From assembly GCF_901709675.1 (NCBI RefSeq), contig NC_051091.1, positions 2,291,967 to 2,355,966 of the forward strand: a stretch of 64,000 bases of DNA. Direction: 5' to 3'. The notes below the pieces were generated by a model. It saw only the letters and a program-made list of their open reading frames with translations, made no database searches and was not told the origin of the DNA. This document shows, piece after piece, positions 1 through 13,000 of the stretch (its first letter is position 1; the number at the start of each line of letters is the position of its first letter). A program made the translations under genes and the position numbers. The DNA is from Syngnathus acus (Eukaryota; Chordata; Actinopteri; Syngnathiformes; Syngnathidae).

Positions 1-165
1 CTGAACCCCCCTGGCACCCCATCAGAAGCCAACAGTCTGAAACTTAGCTTGAAATTGAAGCGATTTTTGAATTGGACTGGCACATTGGTGCTGTTGGTGA
101 ATCCAGCTTTTTTTTCATCTTAGGCAACTGAATAAGATAAACGTTTCTTTGTGTACCATCTGCAG

Positions 166-303
166 GTGCTAATTGGGGACGAGCCGGAGCAGGGCATGGA
201 GAACCTGCTGGAGGTCAACATTCCGCAAGACGTGGAGGAGAAACTGAAGGAGGCAGATGACAAGGAGCAGCAGGAGCTGGAAACGCAAGAGGAAAGGACA
301 TAG
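166..303 (+). CDS. 3'-terminal coding exon of an unrecognised gene (partial)
   Basis: A pyrimidine-rich acceptor ending in TGCAG at 161-165 precedes an open frame of 45 codons that stops with TAG at 301-303. The peptide starts VLIGDEPEQGMENLLEV and becomes strongly acidic and glutamine/glutamate-rich (KEADDKEQQELETQEE), as expected of a soluble C-terminal tail or short helix. An AATAAA at 456-461 lies about 150 bases downstream, which supports a real transcript end. The rest of the gene lies to the left of the window. I do not recognise the protein. The reading frame and orientation are fairly secure, the identity is not. Confidence 0.6.
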   Translation: MLIGDEPEQGMENLLEVNIPQDVEEKLKEADDKEQQELETQEERT

Positions 304-455
304 AAAAAACAAAAGGCAGAGCAGATGGAATAATGGCAATTATGAAATATTTTCATAAGCACGTTTTATAATGCGGCGTACGACCAGGAAGTTGCACGCT
401 TGCTAAGCACGCATCTTTAATGATAAAACCGTGCCGAAAACAGACAATTACGATT

Positions 456-461
456 AATAAA
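456..461 (+). terminator. Poly(A) signal AATAAA after the left-edge gene
   Basis: Canonical AATAAA hexamer about 150 bases after the TAG stop of the exon at 166-303. It is consistent with the cleavage signal of that transcript. Confidence 0.45.
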
Positions 462-3257
<2,796 letters not shown>

Positions 3258-3258
3258 A

Positions 3259-3264
3259 TTTATT
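3259..3264 (-). terminator. Poly(A) signal for the minus-strand gene at 3358-3906
   Basis: TTTATT on the + strand reads AATAAA on the minus strand, about 95 bases after the stop of the minus-strand frame at 3358-3906. Spacing and orientation fit a short 3' UTR. Confidence 0.45.
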
Positions 3265-3357
3265 CTACTTATTGTTTTTCCAAGTGGAAATCCAAAGTAT
3301 TGTACAAAACACCTTTTTGTTGACAACTCCTGAAGACAAAAGCACAAACCGGCACTT

Positions 3358-3906
3358 TTACAACGTCAGAAAGTCACAGAACTGTGCAAAGTCCCGTTGC
3401 ATGAAGTTGTGGCTTTGCAGAAGGTCGTCCTCGGATGGGAAGTACTGCATGCTGTCCTCGTGCTGGACCACCTGGTCCTGCCGCGTCCCTGTTGCCGCTT
3501 CAGGTTCTGGTTCCGAACCATCTGGCAGCGCCCCCCTGGCGTTTTCCAGGGCCCCCAGGTACGAGTCCATGTCGGTGAGTTCCGATTCGCTATCGGAGCA
3601 GCTCCCACCGGTGTCGCTCCCCATGGAATCGGAACGCATGTGCATCATCTGATACTTCTCGTGCATGAGGAACTGGTTGGTGTTCTTGGGGGCGCGCATG
3701 CCCCGAGCTCGCTTGCCTTGGACGTTGATGGGCCGGAGGCGCTGCAAACTAGTGCTGCTGGTGGGCCTCTGGAGTCTTGCGTGATGATGAGGATGCTGCT
3801 GCTGTTGCTGCTTCTTGCGTCCTCTCAAACAGACACCGACTGTCTTGCGCTTCTCGCTGCGGGCCTCCCGCCGAGCTTCTCGCCCGCACACCTCCCTGGA
3901 GAGCAT
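3358..3906 (-). CDS. Small nuclear-type protein with a HEXIM-like motif (possible gene, 5' end uncertain)
   Basis: The frame encodes up to 182 residues. The N-terminal third is very basic (RREARSEKRK, RGRKK, a glutamine run, HPHHH). Then come GKRARGMRAPKNTNQFLM, an acidic serine-rich stretch (SDTGGSCSDSESELTDMDSYLG) and the C-terminus NFMQRDFAQFCDFL. From recall, APKNTNQFLM resembles the PYNT region of HEXIM1/2 (APYNTTQFLM), and NFMQRDF resembles the later EFLQRDF of HEXIM. The HEXIM coiled coil that follows is absent, so this is motif similarity, not proven homology. A minus-strand AATAAA lies about 95 bases downstream. The first ATG at 3904-3906 has an in-frame TGA just upstream. Another frame (3992-4198, then 3749-3991 after a TAG) also reads like protein, so a frameshift, a missed intron or a pseudogene is possible. 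CpG and GC content are high across 3400-4200. Confidence 0.5.
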   Translation of the reverse strand: MLSREVCGREARREARSEKRKTVGVCLRGRKKQQQQQHPHHHARLQRPTSSTSLQRLRPINVQGKRARGMRAPKNTNQFLMHEKYQMMHMRSDSMGSDTGGSCSDSESELTDMDSYLGALENARGALPDGSEPEPEAATGTRQDQVVQHEDSMQYFPSEDDLLQSHNFMQRDFAQFCDFLTL

Positions 3907-3991
3907 CTTCTTTCAGAGTGAAACTGCTTTCCTTGCTCACATCCTCAACAAAGAGGACTTTTTCAGTGTCTCGCCGACGACCCCCACCGGT

Positions 3992-4198
3992 CTACCTTTT
4001 GACAATTTTGTGGCTTTTCTTCTGGACGTCTGGCTTGGGCCGGCGCATAGCCTGCTCGTCTTCACCTCGTTTGCCCGCTTGCCTGCGAGCCTTCTCAGGC
4101 TGCGCGTCACGCCCTCTTCGGCCTTCGCGACGCTCGTCTTTCACCTCACAGGAGCTGCGCGCAGCGTCGACTGAGGTGTTTTGAAAGCGAGCTACCAA
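3992..4198 (-). CDS. Possible 5' coding part of the HEXIM-motif gene
   Basis: A 68-codon open frame begins MVARFQNTSVDAARSS, is rich in Arg, Lys and Glu, and ends ...KKSHKIVKR before a TAG. Read through the TAG, the same frame continues with plausible protein (DTEKVLFVEDVSKESSFTL) as far as 3749, overlapping the start of the frame at 3358-3906 in a different phase. AAAAG/GTAGAC at the TAG could be a splice donor. It may be an upstream exon of the same gene, an upstream ORF, or a broken copy. The sequence alone cannot decide. Confidence 0.25.
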   Translation of the reverse strand: MVARFQNTSVDAARSSCEVKDERREGRRGRDAQPEKARRQAGKRGEDEQAMRRPKPDVQKKSHKIVKR

Positions 4199-5887
4199 GT
4201 GGGCGCTTTAATAATGTCGAGGTTTTTTGTTTCTCTGATGGGTTGGGTTTTTTTTTTCATCAAGTTTTGGTCTTCGCGGTCTGACACTTTGTCCTTCTCT
4301 AAGTATTCAACAAAACTGTCACTTCGACAGAGCTGAGAGGACAAATAAAGGGGTGGAACGATCCACTGGCGGATTCCAAACGGGGGTGCAGCTCCACTAC
4401 CTCCCTCTCCTGTCTTCTCTTTTCCTCCTCACTACTACCGCCGCTTCATATGGGTAGTAACGTTACGTAACTTATATCTACGTCGTACTATGAAGTCTTA
4501 CCACGTATGTATACGTTTGTTTACGTGCTAGCGTTTATGATGGTGACCCATTCATTCACGCAAATGGTTCAATCCGCTTCTGAAACTTGATCCAATTCTG
4601 CTCTCATTGGAGCCCCGCCTACTTCCTGATTGACACCAGCAGCAGAGTCACTGGACACATTAGAGACGCTTGTTTTCCCCAAGAAACTATTTTTAAAAGT
4701 ATGTTTTCATGATCCTTTTTTAAACCATATTTCACAAGGGGGAAAATAATTACTATTTACATGCGAGAGCGTTACATTCGTGTTTTGCTCGTCCAGATTA
4801 ATATAACAATTTAACAAGATTTGCTCTGGCCAACCAATCAGTAAACGGAAAAAAATGTGCATTTGAAATTTGATTGGATGAAGACGCAACTACTTAAAAG
4901 TTCCATAAACGTTCGATGGGCGAAGCCAGCGCCACAGATTGTGACTGAAATCTGATTGAACATAAAACGCGACAAGACAAACAGAAAAAGAGAAAATTAG
5001 AAATAAAATAATTTCAAATAACCAATTGGAACTTCTCAATTCTGGCGAACACTGTTAAAAAGGTCGTTAGGAGCATTGGGCGCATGTACAAACATGTTTG
5101 TATCTAATGATTTGGCCTGTGTGTGTCAAACTTGTCAATTCAGAAGTAAACTTGCTATTGTGATTTTGCGGGACAAAGGGAGTAAAGTTAATTGAACGTG
5201 AAAGGGTATTACACATTTTATAGTCATTGCCTTCATCTCCATCATTCAGTCACACATGTGAAGCGTATTATCTTCAGAAAGAAACTTGCAACTGTGATTT
5301 TGCAGGCCAAAGGAAGTAAAGTTAATTGAACGTGAAAGGATATTACACATTTTATACTCGTCATTGCCTTCATCTTCATCATTCCGTCCCACGCAATAGA
5401 CTACAAGATATTTTCTAAACGACCAATCTGTGAGCTCATGAAAGGATATCGCAATAAAACGTCGGTCCAGTTCATGCCCATCAAGTATAAACGTGGTGTT
5501 TAGCGACCCTATGTGGCTGAAATGCGTTTTACATATACGAGTCAAACCTGAGTTATAGTGACCTTATTTTGAGGGCGTGGTCATTTGCAGCGCCACGTTG
5601 CTGTCGCTTCAATACATCACCGACACTCACGTGTTCTTTTTTTTTTTGCAACATTGCAACAAAGTCACGGCGGGAACGACGGTGAAGTCGCATTTTCTCG
5701 GTCAACACAACAAACGAGTATTTACAAATCAATTAAACACGGAAAAAAATTTAGACGTCTAAACGTCCCACCTGATCAAAAAAGGAACTGCAATACAGGA
5801 AATGACCTGAAGGAGGTAGCAACACGTCGTCGCGTCCACCATATTGGAGTAAAAGAAGAAGTCAGCCGCTTGGCGTGACAACAAATT
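4199..5887. other. Intergenic spacer between the HEXIM-motif gene and nisch
   Basis: Mostly AT-rich unique-looking DNA with no supported exon. It contains the 135-base tandem duplication at 5140-5410. The strand switch from the minus gene (5' end near 4200) to nisch (ATG 5995) means both promoters lie in or beside this spacer, head to head. Confidence 0.4.
5140..5410 (+). repeat. Tandem duplication of about 135 bases
   Basis: The segment beginning TGTGATTTTGCGGGACAAAG near 5158 is repeated near 5293 as TGTGATTTTGCAGGCCAAAG. Both copies continue with the same TAAAGTTAATTGAACGTGAAA, TTACACATTTTAT and CATTGCCTTCATCT blocks. A few substitutions and a 3-base insertion separate the copies, so the duplication is not recent. 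Confidence 0.8.
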
Positions 5888-5897
5888 AAATGGCGGC
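5888..5897 (+). promoter_or_regulatory. YY1-like element in the nisch promoter
   Basis: AAATGGCGGC matches the AAnATGGCGGC core bound by YY1, common at vertebrate promoters just downstream of the start site. It lies about 100 bases before the nisch ATG in a locally CpG-rich stretch. The function is inferred from the motif only. Confidence 0.35.
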
Positions 5898-5994
5898 CGA
5901 CGGCGAAGGGGGAAATACGAGCTGCGCTGCAAAATATCGGGTTAAATGACAAATTGTATCCCCGACAGAGCGTAGTCTTTGTCCCGGTACGACC

Positions 5995-7016
5995 ATGGAA
6001 CCTGTCCCGTTCAGTGAGGAGCTGTCGGAAAGAAAAGTGTGCATTGTCGGCTCGGAGTTGGTGGAAAATTACACGGTAAGATTGGGCTTCCGCTTCTGAG
6101 CTTGGCTTCTACCTATCCTGCGTGCTGGCGAGAAAAACTTGTACCCACCCTGGCGTGCTGGCGAGAAAACCAGGTCGTGTTTGAATCATCGAATTGTTGC
6201 GTCCTTGCGTTCGCTTTGGGTCTGCAAGCGGGCTGCCTGCAAGCGGAACGGGCTATACGAGCTTAGCAAGCTGTCACTATCACCATCATCTTTGACCAAG
6301 TATGCTCCAACACAAGGAATTTGTCCTCGGCAGGCGGATTCACTCTAGTATAATAGCAAAATAATGAAAAAAGACTACGTGTAATGAAATAAATGTGTAA
6401 CTCGCACATCATCAACCGTATTGTTTTATAATCAGGAGAATAGCCACTGGATTGCAAAAGTATTCCATAGCTTCAGTTTAACGACAGTGACTTTTTTGCC
6501 CTTTCAGGTGTACATCATTGAAGTTTTGGATGGAGAGCACAAGTGGACGGTAAAGCATCGCTACAGCGACTTCCATGACCTCCATGAGAAGGTAAACATT
6601 GAAATCAGACCTCCAAAATATTTTCTTCACAACAGAAAAATCAAGACTTGGATACTATACTCATATAAAGTATTTGCCATGTACTGAGTGTTGGGTGTGT
6701 GCCTTGACCGTCATAAAGTGGAGCCGGTTAGTCTGGGTGTGAGCATCTGGGTGCGAGTTGTGGCCTACAGCTGCTTCTCGCAAGTATTGTCGTGTTGGTT
6801 TTTGCGTGTCTGACTGTGTTTTCTTCTCCTCAGTTGGTAGCGGAGAACAAAGTGGACCGGCATCTGCTCCCGCCCAAGAAGATGCTGGGCAAGAACTCCA
6901 AGAGCTTGGTGGAGCGTCGGCAGAAGGAGCTAGAACTTTACCTGCAGGCGCTGCTCCAGCAATTCCCGGAGGCCACGCCCACTCCCCTCGCTGCATTTCT
7001 TCACTTTAACCTATAC
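5995..7016 (+). other. nisch: nisch exons 1-3: PX domain
   Basis: Exons 5995-6075, 6508-6591 and 6834-7016 encode a phox-homology domain of about 115 residues. It contains [20 protein letters not shown] with the RYSDFHDLH motif of phosphoinositide-binding PX domains, then the PPKKMLGK loop and the [10 protein letters not shown] helix. PX domains bind PI3P, which places nischarin on early and recycling endosomes. All three junctions are phase 0. Confidence 0.93.
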
Positions 7017-9973
7017 GTGAGTCTTATGGTAGTCCTTACTTATTCGTTTCTCGGGTTCGGTAGTTTTATTTCAGTTTTATTGTAAAACCAAAACAAAAAA
7101 AACATTCAATTGGATCACCATTTGAAAGGTACAATAGTTGAATCGTTGCTTGTGCAGTATTTTTGCTTTATTTTTTTTCATCATCCCGAACAAATGAATT
7201 CACTTTATATTATTGTCATGTAGCAAATCTTTCCAACTTGCATTTGAGCTGTGTCTAATCTTAGCCAGTCGTGATGTTGCTGTGTTATCTGGTCAACGAG
7301 CAAATAAAACAGTAGGCCGCTTGTTCCACCGTTGGCAGAAGCATCACCATGTGAGCATCACTTGAAGTGTGCTAATCGATGACGGCCGCAAGACCAAACA
7401 ACAACACTACCGTTCACGAAAGCAGAGTTGTGCATTAGCTAGCGGCTGGAAGTGAAGGAAGCCAATATCGTGAATCCTCTTTTTCCAAGTTCTTTCTTGA
7501 CTCCATGATGTTTCTCACCTTTCTTTCTTTGTCCCAACTTTCTGTCATGTTGTCTAAAATGGGCACAACAGATGCCAAGGCGAATTCCACAATGCAAGCT
7601 GATATTAACAATTTCATCTCAGACTTGCTGTATGCTAAATTCACACAACAAGGAAATGAATACATCCTGTTAAAATTCAGCCTTTCAAAATAAAAGCATG
7701 TGACTACATAATTTTCTAATTATTTTGTGCTCATTTTTGAGTGACTGTAAAATAAACCACTATGTAGCCCAAGAAAGATTGTCATTTTATCCCTAGCTTT
7801 AATTTGGAAGGTCTGACTTTTGACAAGTTTTTCTACTCAGACGTTGCTAGTTGGCAATGAGAGCTTGCAATGTGCCTTGCCGTCTGTTGAACCGTTTTTT
7901 GCACAGTTCACAACACGCTTCAGAGGAATGCACATCAATTCCCAAGTGGCACTGGGCAGATGTATAAAAAAAAAATTTAAAAAATGGACAACAGTTGGAC
8001 CAAAAAATGAATCATTTGAAAACCAGGACATATCCTCTACTTGAATAGCTTTTGAAGGATTTCTGACTTCATTGTTTTTCCTCCTTCAGGAGATCAACGG
8101 CATCACGGCCGCGTTAGCCGAGGAGTTGTTCCATAAAGGTTTGCTTGCGTCCTTTCTACTCCCCCCCCCCCCCCCCCCCCCTGTTGAAAGAAGTATTAAT
8201 TAAATTGGGTCGGATTCAAAAATCAAATTCACGAGCGTAAACCTCCCGTGGCAGTGAATGAGTTCACATAATTTGGAGTGACAGGATGAGCACACGATTT
8301 GGTCACGAAAACATCCTCCGCCAAAAATGGTGCTTGTGAATAGGCGAAGAGTTGCTGGCCGCTGGCAAGGTGTTCTCCCTACGGCCACTGCAGCTCCACG
8401 CCGTCTCCCAGCAGCTGCGTCTGGCCAAGCCCACGTGCTGCAACGGCGACGCCAAGACCGACCTGGGTCACATCTTGGACTTCGCCTGCCGGCTGCGCTA
8501 CCTCAAGGTCAGCCGCACTCCTCGCCGCACCACGTGACTCGCGTCTTCTTTTTCCAACTGCCACGAATCACACTCCAGATCTGCGGCACCAGTGGCCCAG
8601 TCGGAAGCAGCAACATCCTGGAGAGGAATCTGCCCTTTGAGCTGTCTTTTTTCAAGTCACTGCTTCAGGTTGAGGTAAACGCGTTCACCTTTTCACACAA
8701 ATATATTTTTCCCAAGTTACACTTGCCAGCCCTCGCTCAGCCGCCCCACATATTGCTGAGCAATGTGCGGCCCTTGCCAACTGTGGGCGGAGCTAACACT
8801 TTCAAACATCTTTGATGACTTGCGGAAGCCAAGCTAATCTGGGCATCCAGCAAAACGTGACGCAGGTCTGCTTACCTTTTTGACATGATAATGCTTTACA
8901 CATTGTAGCCAGGTGGAGAAACTTGACATGGGGAGTGCTTATTATGCAAATTCCTCAAATGATGTGACTTTCAAGTTTGTTTGTCTTTGCCTGTCCTCAG
9001 ATCAGCGAATGCGCAGCTCAGCAAATTGGGGGTTTGTCATCTCTGAGGTCCAGCCTGCTCACTCTGAATATCCACCACTCCACAGACAGCATGATGGTAT
9101 TAATACAAATTTCTGGTGCTATCCAAACTTCCTAATGCGCGTTATGTGCTAATAAACGGGCTCTTGGCTCAGCTGCTCCTCGTTCCGGAAGCCAGCGAGT
9201 TCCCTCAGTGGGAAGCCGAGGGCTCGGAGCGTGGCTGCCCCGTGACCGCCGTGGTGCCGCGCTGGCGCAACCTGACCACGCTGGACATGAGCCACAACGC
9301 CATCGGCACCATCGACGGCTCAGTGGTGAGACGCGCCTGGTGTTTGTGGGACCTTTCCTTTCCTCTGACGTTCTTCACTGCGTCACCGATGTAGAAACTG
9401 ATTCCAGAGGTGGAGTTTCTTGATCTGAGCCACAATTGTCTTTCCTCGGTGGAAAACCTTCAGGTATGAATCACTGCTCTTGTACTGTCGAGGGCTGATG
9501 AACAGAACTTTGCCAACTGCCTTGTGTTACAGCATCTGTACAATCTAGTCCACGTGGATTTGTCCTACAACAAATTGTGCATCCTGGAGGGGGCTCATAC
9601 GCGGCTGGGCAACATCAAGACACTCAGCCTGGCTGGCAACCAGCTGGAGCGGCTCACGGGCCTCAGCAAGCTCTACTCGCTGGTCCACCTGGACCTCAGC
9701 CACAACCAACTAGCTCAAGTAAGCATCACATTTTGGAACCACTGCCCCAAGCTGGCCAGGGCGCACACATCAGGAAGGAACACTTCCTCAGAAATTTTGT
9801 TTGTGCGTTTGCAGTTGGAGGAAATCAAGAACATCGGCTCGCTGCCGTGCCTAGAGAAGATCAACCTTTCCTCCAATCCAATTTGCATCATCCCTGACTA
9901 CAGAACCAAAGTCCTGGCCCAGTTTGGAGACCGAGCAGCAGAGGTAGCGCGACCGTCACCGCAATGCTGTCTT

Positions 9974-10006
<33 letters not shown>

Positions 10007-13000
10007 ATTGAGCCATTCCCACGTCTGGCCTCAGGTGTGTCTGGATGGTCAAGTGACCACAGAGAAGGAGTTGGACACGGTGGAGGTGTTGAAAGCCATT
10101 CAGAAAGCCAAAGAAGTCAAAGACCGCATGAGCAGCAGCGACAAGAAGGTAGCATTTGTGATGTACAACAATCAAAAGCAATCAATCCCCCATCATTTTC
10201 CCAGAGACGACATCTGGTGTGCTGCAAGAAAATATCTAATTTCACGTCACGGGTTAGAAAGTGTAAAAGCAATTTTTATCCTCGTGTCTCGAGAATAATT
10301 GTCTCATGGACACTGCCCGAGATTTTGCCGACGCGGCCGTTCTGCTGGGTTCTCTGTGAAAGATCATGGCAAGAACAAAATGTCTGCCTTTCTTTTGGAT
10401 GATTTGGATGGTGGCTGCTCTCTGAAGGCTTCCTTGCTCTCTGTCCTCTCGTCAGATCAGTGAGGAGACCGGGCTGTCTGCTGCTGCACCTCCTCTCCCT
10501 CCCTCCCCCTCCTCCTCTTCATCTACTCCCTTCTCTTCCTCTCGCTGCACCTCTTTTGTTGCCCCTCATTGTCTCACCTCTGCGCCAGCCTCTTCCTGCA
10601 CCAGCCGAGGTAATCATGTGCATCATCAGTCTGCGATTGGCTGAGGGATGGTGGTGTCGACATGAAATTGCTGCATTTCCTGGTTGCTTCCGCACTAGAG
10701 CTCCTGCCCTGACGACTTCTTCACAATAAAAGCCACTGAAGGTACTTAAGTCCACTGACGCTCTCGTGTCTTGTTTGAAGAAATGACGAGCCGAGAAGAA
10801 GCCGCCGTTCCGCCGACCATCCTGCCTTTCCCGACTTCCTCCGATTCGCGCCTCTTGCCTGCTGACACCACCCAGGTCAGACACTCCGACCTGTTACCAT
10901 GGCAACTATCTGGTTACTTGGCATCGATAAATGCAGTGATTTTCTCAAGAGTGTGACTGAAAACTGCGCAGAGTTAAAGCATCTGGAATGTCACGTCAAT
11001 GCCGATTTTTTTTTTTTTAATATCTGGGTGCAGGTTGGAGACGCTGCCATCCATCACAAAGCCCCTGCCAACATGGTCACATGGTCAGCGGCTAAGTCTG
11101 ATCAAGCTCTTTCATAGAAAAACAGATTGTCAATAGTGTTCCTCTTGCAGTTGCCCGTGCTCCTCCTCCTGCTGCTCTTCCTCCTCTAGTCTGCCTGAAG
11201 TTACCTGCCCGAGCTGCAGCGCCACCTGGTGTCCTCTGCTCACCTCTCGTCTCCTCTCCCTCACCGTCACCGACCGGCTTTTCACAGGCCTGCTGTCCAT
11301 GCGCCTCCACGCCGCCCTCAAGGAGCCGGACGAGAGGATTGTGGAAGCCGAGGAGGAGGAGGAGAAGGATGAGGAAGTATACCCATCCAGAGAGGTTTCA
11401 TCCCACGTGGAGGGCACGCAAGTGGATGGTCCGCTCTCCGGGGATGGCTACTTTGAAATGGGACTAGATGATTCCGTTCAGGACCCGTCTCGTCATCCCG
11501 CCGGGCCCAGTGTTGGTCCCTCCGACCCATGCGATGAGGAGCGGCAGCAAGAGACTGTCAACAGAGTGCTTTGGTGCTATTGTCTTAAGCTGGAAGAGGA
11601 GACGCAGGAGGTGGAACAGAGCGTAGTGTGCGTGGTGCTGACGGACCAACGTTTGTGCTTGCTGCGCTTGTCACACGATAGCAAAGGGAACATTCTGGAT
11701 GCAGGTAAAGAAAGAAACGTCTTTTGCCGGTCAAGTTAGCTTGTCCACAACGGTACCATTGATGAATGGAATGAGCTGACATGCTGTTTTTGCAGATGAA
11801 GACCAGAGTGCGTCCACAAAGGCTCTTGTGTCTAGGCTTGAGGTGGCCCTCCTGCTACCCTACTCCCAGCTGCTGCTTTCCTCACACGCCGAGCTTCCTG
11901 CCTCCTGTCTGGCCTTGGAGCCCCAGAATGGTGCTGCCCGCTTTTACCTTTTCTCCGAGGCCCTGGAGCTCCTGAGAACCAGGGCTGAGCTGCAGAGACT
12001 GACGCAGCTCACACAGGTAGCAGAGACTCCTCATCTCCTACCCCGCTCCCTCCTGAACTCCTGGGAAGCAGAGGAGAGTCACGAAGCTCAGGGAGGCTAC
12101 CTCAGCTTCCTCTTGCCCCCCTCTCCCTCTTCCACCCCGCACCACCTGTCGTACACCGAGGAGCTCCCGTCGCTCCTCTTCCTCACCCACCGACACCTTT
12201 GGGTGCTAAAGATGGATGTCAGAGAGATTGCGGAGAAAGAGCGCAGTACTGCTGGCCTTCATCAGGCTCCGTGCAGGCTGGTCCGCGTACCCCTCAGCTC
12301 TGTGGTGCTTCACCCCATTCAGAGAACTCAGACTGAAAAGGTGACCAGTGGGAAGTCCTGCCGCCACCCTAAACACCACTGCAGGTAAAAGGGCTTTGGA
12401 ATTGCCAATAAATGCCACTGGAGGGCGCCACTTAAAACCGATAGGATCATAAAGTATCAACACCCTGCATCAAGCATGTACATAAATGCATTCAAGAGTG
12501 AAATTATGACCAAAGCACGGTCACGTGATGCCCATCAATAATAATAACTGGCAAATATTCACTTTATTTGGACCCGTGATGTCATGTTCAGATTGAGCCA
12601 CACGGCGGAGATGCTGCTGGCCGGTGGGAGTCTGCTGCTGCTCTTCCCGCTTGCCCAGGACAAGAGCAACTTCTTGGGCGAGCTGAGTCGGCGGAGAGTG
12701 GCTCTGGAAGGGCCGAAGATGGTGGCGCTGCCACTCCCGTGCAGATGCCGGCCACACTCGTGTGAGGTCGTGCAAGGTGACGACAGCCTTTCATTTGGGA
12801 GTGCTTATCCTTAGCCGCTTTCTCCTGAAATTGGTGACGTTATTTTGCCGTCCTGATACCTTTGATGGAGAAAATTTGCTCACCTTTGCTTTAGAGTGAC
12901 ACCTGCTTTGCTTTCTCAGGTCACAGTAGAAATGCTGTTGAGAAGTGCTGTTGTTGTGCAAGAGCGTACAGCACCAGCAGGTAAGCTGCTCTAGCCACTT

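Noticed and set aside
5577-5878. Frames near 5577-5878 as an upstream nisch exon
   Set aside because: No splice sites or similarity to nischarin, and the PX-containing ATG exon at 5995 fits the family start.
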